37,400 nucleotides of DNA from Holosporales bacterium. Lineage in GTDB: Bacteria; Pseudomonadota; Alphaproteobacteria; UBA3830; JAIRMZ01. The position numbers were made by a program, and so were the translations under genes. A model generated the notes under the pieces. That model was not told where the DNA came from and did not search any database. It saw nothing but the letters and a program-made list of their open reading frames with translations. Below are positions 34,406 to 37,400 of the stretch, piece by piece; the stretch's first letter is position 1, and each line of letters opens with the position of its first letter. The stretch is taken from the NCBI GenBank assembly GCA_031255325.1, contig JAIRST010000027.1, forward strand, positions 1-37,400. Reading direction: 5' to 3'.

Positions 34406-35956
34406 ATGTATTTGGATCCGTGCATGAAGCACTCTGCGAGTACAAGCATTAAAACGATTGCGTTCTTAGGTATCGATGCCATCGAAGTGACAGTACAGGT
34501 GCAGATTCAGGCAGGATTGCCAGCTTTTACCCTGGTAGGGCTACCGGATAAGGCTGTTGCAGAGTCTCGGGAACGTATTCGAGCCGCTCTTTTTTCTTTG
34601 GGATTAGCGCTACCAGCCAAACGCATCACGATCAATCTTGCTCCTGCGGATTTACAGAAGGAGGGTAGCCACTACGATTTACCTATTGCCTTGGGCTTGT
34701 TAGTCGCGATGGGGGGTATTCCGTCAGACGCCCTTGAAGGATATTGCGTTTTAGGAGAGCTTGGTCTTGATGGACAAATCGCGCGTGTTTCAGGGGTTTT
34801 AGCAGCCGCTGTTTATGCGCATTCCTGCGATTTGGGTCTTATCTGCCCTAAAGCTTGCGGCGCTGAAGCGTGTTGGGCAGGATCAACCAATATTTTAGCT
34901 GCAACAGATTTGGTAGAGCTCATTAATCACTTTAAAGGTATTCAGGTTTTAGATACCCCCGTTATCCAAGAAAACATGTCTCCTCAATATCCAACACGTG
35001 GTTTATTGAAGGCGATCAAAGGACAACCTTTAGCCAAACGGGCACTTGAAATTGCGGCCGCTGGAGGGCATGCCCTTTTATTGTCAGGTCCGCCAGGAGC
35101 TGGAAAATCCATGCTTGCAACAGCATTGGCCGAGTTATTACCTGATCTTACCCCTGAAGAAGCGTTAGAAGTAACGATGATCCACAGTTTAGCGGGTACG
35201 TTACCTGAGGACGGCCTTGTACGTATACGTCCTTTTCGTGACCCCCATCATTCCGCTTCTTTGGTTTCTTTAGTGGGAGGAGGAGCACGTGCCAAACCTG
35301 GGGAAATTTCTTTGGCTCACTGTGGAATACTGTTTTTGGATGAATTACCGGAATTTGCACGGTCTACGCTAGAAGCGCTCCGTCAACCTTTAGAGACCGG
35401 ACGAGTCTCCATTGCGCGCGCGCAGATGCATGTTAGTTATCCCGCGCGTTTCCAGTTTATTGCCGCGATGAACCCTTGTCCTTGTGGGTATGCTGGCGAT
35501 CCAGAGCGTGCTTGCTCGCGCCTTCCCCGTTGTGCGGAAACTTATAAAGGACGCATATCGGGTCCTTTCCTTGACCGTATCGATTTATTCGTTGAGGTAG
35601 ATGATATTCCTCTCGGAGATCTTTTATCGTCCCATTGTTCAGAAGAAGATACGGCTTTTGATAGTATACGTGCACGTATTGCGTCCGTGCGTTATCATCA
35701 GCGCCAGCGCGCCCAACACCTTGCTCTTCCAGCATTTCTTAATGCGCACATCGATGGAGGGCATATCGAAAAACTCGCTCCTTTAGAAGCATCTAGTAGA
35801 GCTTTTTTAGAAGAAGTTTCAAAACATCAAAAAATATCCGCTCGCGGATACCACAGAATCTTAAAAGTTGCGCGAACCATTGCGGATTTAGAAGGAGCAG
35901 ACAATATAACAAAAATTCACCTTGCAGAAGCTTTACACTTCCGTTGGCGACGTTAA
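34406..35956 (+). CDS. comM: ComM/YifB family Mg-chelatase-like AAA ATPase
   Basis: A hexameric helicase that helps integrate foreign DNA by branch migration during natural transformation. In order: an N-terminal Lon-protease-like fold (about 15-160; AFTLVGLPDKAVAESRERI), Walker A SGPPGAGKSMLA near residue 230, Walker B GILFLDELPEF, the FIAAMNPCPCGY signature, and sensor RISGPFLDRIDLFVEV. 516 aa, full length. ATG at 34406 (ATG 34424 is an alternative). Its presence does not by itself show that the organism is transformable. Confidence 0.95.
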   Translation: MYLDPCMKHSASTSIKTIAFLGIDAIEVTVQVQIQAGLPAFTLVGLPDKAVAESRERIRAALFSLGLALPAKRITINLAPADLQKEGSHYDLPIALGLLVAMGGIPSDALEGYCVLGELGLDGQIARVSGVLAAAVYAHSCDLGLICPKACGAEACWAGSTNILAATDLVELINHFKGIQVLDTPVIQENMSPQYPTRGLLKAIKGQPLAKRALEIAAAGGHALLLSGPPGAGKSMLATALAELLPDLTPEEALEVTMIHSLAGTLPEDGLVRIRPFRDPHHSASLVSLVGGGARAKPGEISLAHCGILFLDELPEFARSTLEALRQPLETGRVSIARAQMHVSYPARFQFIAAMNPCPCGYAGDPERACSRLPRCAETYKGRISGPFLDRIDLFVEVDDIPLGDLLSSHCSEEDTAFDSIRARIASVRYHQRQRAQHLALPAFLNAHIDGGHIEKLAPLEASSRAFLEEVSKHQKISARGYHRILKVARTIADLEGADNITKIHLAEALHFRWRR

Positions 35957-36061
35957 AGGGGGGGATGTACACCATCTGCACACCTTATCTTTTACTCTTC
36001 TGAGCTTTAACGACGAAACGCTCTGAGAGGAAGAACACTTTAAAATATTGGGAGATTTGTT

Positions 36062-37213
36062 TTGAAAAAATATAAATTTGTTTTGACGTATGGTTTTGCA
36101 CTATTTGGTATGTTTTTTGGATCTGGAAACTTGGTATTCCCCCTTAAAATAGGACAAAACACAGGCGAATGTTGGGTATTAGGGGTCTTAGGTTTAGCTA
36201 TAACTGGTGTTATTTTACCCTTTTTAGGGATTTTTGTGATCAAGCTTTATAAAGGAGATTATAGCTCATTTTTTGGAGGAGCGGGCTCTTTAGTAGAATC
36301 ATTTTTACCATTATTTGCTCTATCCTTAATGGCCTCTTTTGGCATTATGCCTAGGTGTATTACCGTTGCTTATGGAGGGATAAATCCCCTCATGCCGGAA
36401 TTTCCCTTGAGTATGTTCAGCTTTACATTCTGTGTCATTACTTTTCTTGTCTGCTTAAAAGAACAGCGTATCATCGATGTTGTCGGAAAATGGATGAGCC
36501 CTATCTTATTAGGTGCTTTAATCGCTTTAATCCTCTTTAGCACGCTATATTTTAATGCGCCAAAAGAAACCGACACGATGCCCTCTGTAAAAGCATTCTA
36601 TAATGGGTTTATAGCAGGCTATCAAACGATGGACTTGTTTGCTGCTTTCTTTTTTTCTACTATGATCTTTTCCCAGATACGGAAAACACTTCCCCCCAAT
36701 ACGTCAGACAAAGACACCATAAAAATTTCTATTAAAGCAAGCATTGTTGCCTCAATTTTACTGATGTTGGTCTATACAGGGTTTGTTTTCCTAGGGGCAA
36801 ATTTTGCCAACCTCATAACAAATGTGGAACCTGTGTTTTTGTTAGGGACTATTGTAAGCCACGTTATGGGAGAGTTTGGAGCGTTGTTTGTAGGAATAAT
36901 CGTCATACTTTCATGTTTTACGACAGCCGTTGCGCTTAATAACATTTATGCAAGGTATCTATGCTCTTTGTTCAATATAGAAGATAGATTTAAATGGGTT
37001 TTACTTGGAACAACAGGCATATCTTTTATTATATCTTTATTTAATTTCAACGGAATAGCCAACTTTTTAGCGCCTGTGCTTGAGGTCTCTTATCCCAGTG
37101 TTATTGCGTTAACTATAATAAGTCTTTTCTCAAAAGAGTGTCATAAACTAAAAACACTACTGTTTTATGGAATATTGGCGACTGTTCTGCTGAGTAAAAT
37201 TATGGTCACTTGA
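36062..37213 (+). CDS. brnQ: branched-chain amino acid carrier BrnQ family
   Basis: An inner-membrane sodium-coupled importer of Leu, Ile and Val (LIVCS family). The first segment FALFGMFFGSGNLVFPLKIG carries the FGxGNLIFP family motif, and a further ten or so hydrophobic helices follow. At 383 aa it is somewhat shorter than typical BrnQ (about 430-440), with no obvious missing segment by eye. The start is TTG at 36062 behind GGGAG. Importing branched-chain amino acids fits a host-dependent life. Convergent with mutS with 21 bases between stops. Confidence 0.9.
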   Translation: MKKYKFVLTYGFALFGMFFGSGNLVFPLKIGQNTGECWVLGVLGLAITGVILPFLGIFVIKLYKGDYSSFFGGAGSLVESFLPLFALSLMASFGIMPRCITVAYGGINPLMPEFPLSMFSFTFCVITFLVCLKEQRIIDVVGKWMSPILLGALIALILFSTLYFNAPKETDTMPSVKAFYNGFIAGYQTMDLFAAFFFSTMIFSQIRKTLPPNTSDKDTIKISIKASIVASILLMLVYTGFVFLGANFANLITNVEPVFLLGTIVSHVMGEFGALFVGIIVILSCFTTAVALNNIYARYLCSLFNIEDRFKWVLLGTTGISFIISLFNFNGIANFLAPVLEVSYPSVIALTIISLFSKECHKLKTLLFYGILATVLLSKIMVT

Positions 37214-37234
37214 ATAGCATTTTTGTATATCCCT

Positions 37235-37400
37235 TTATCGTGATTTGCCTGAAAGAGCTTCTTGCTGAAGAGCATAGAGGAACTCTAAAGCATCACGGGG
37301 AGAAAAATCATCAAGTTTAGCATTACAGATTTTTTCTTCTATAGCAGAGACAGGAAGAAGCGCTTCTTGCTTAGGTTTTAAGGGTTTTACAGATCGAGCG
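37235..37400 (-). CDS. mutS: 3' end of DNA mismatch repair gene mutS (partial)
   Basis: The last 54 codons of a gene entering from the right edge. The residues end with LDDFSPRDALEFLYALQQEA, matching the MutS C-terminus (xxPxxALxxLxxLK) with the clamp/C-terminal helix. Stop codon at 37235-37237. The frame is open to the window edge, so the start lies outside. Only the family's tail is visible, hence moderate confidence. Confidence 0.75.
   Translation of the reverse strand, partial: ARSVKPLKPKQEALLPVSAIEEKICNAKLDDFSPRDALEFLYALQQEALSGKSR

Overview
The window looks like chromosomal DNA of an alphaproteobacterium, probably a host-associated or intracellular lineage of the Holosporales/Rickettsiales type. 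Evidence: a ChpT-family histidine phosphotransferase (CckA-ChpT-CtrA relay, alphaproteobacterial), a class I PHA synthase, MtaB, ComM, a YacG with short zinc spacing, moderate-to-low GC judged by eye, a decayed insertion sequence and a partial type VI secretion locus. The taxonomic placement is inference; no rRNA is present.

Layout. 0-0.8 kb: tRNA-Glu and tRNA-Trp, then a decayed IS1-like transposase remnant on the minus strand. 0.8-6.6 kb: iscS, an ABC-F ATPase, tRNA-Arg(CCT) overlapping the 3' end of chpT, an AlkA-type glycosylase and an EnvZ-type sensor kinase. 6.6-13.1 kb: a minus-strand T6SS operon reading tssB-tssC-hcp-(unknown 179 aa)-tssE-tssF-tssG, tightly packed, without the membrane complex, ClpV, TssA, TssK or VgrG. 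13.1-15.6 kb: a gene-poor stretch, a glycine-zipper lipoprotein, mtaB and a small ORF. 15.6-19.7 kb: an AT-richer island-like segment with a fimbrial usher and a two-part secreted protein, but no chaperone or major pilin. 19.7-21.6 kb: tRNA-Phe, yacG, ogt, rlmH and a MarR regulator. 22.0-25.2 kb: a proCBA operon, divergent from marR. 25.3-31.6 kb (minus): a lytic transglycosylase, then recA-alaS-bioC-like-methyltransferase as one probable transcription unit. 31.8-37.4 kb: phaC, a BON lipoprotein, comM and brnQ on plus, and the 3' end of mutS on minus at the window edge.

How it fits together. Most of the window is housekeeping (Fe-S supply, tRNA/rRNA modification, DNA repair, proline synthesis, PHA storage). 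The accessory content is the T6SS tube/sheath/baseplate operon with one unrecognised member and the usher locus. Those two are the best places to look for something undescribed: a short protein translationally coupled to tssE, and an usher with a predicted tip-adhesin-like partner and no local chaperone. I found no CRISPR array, intact transposon, prophage or rRNA.
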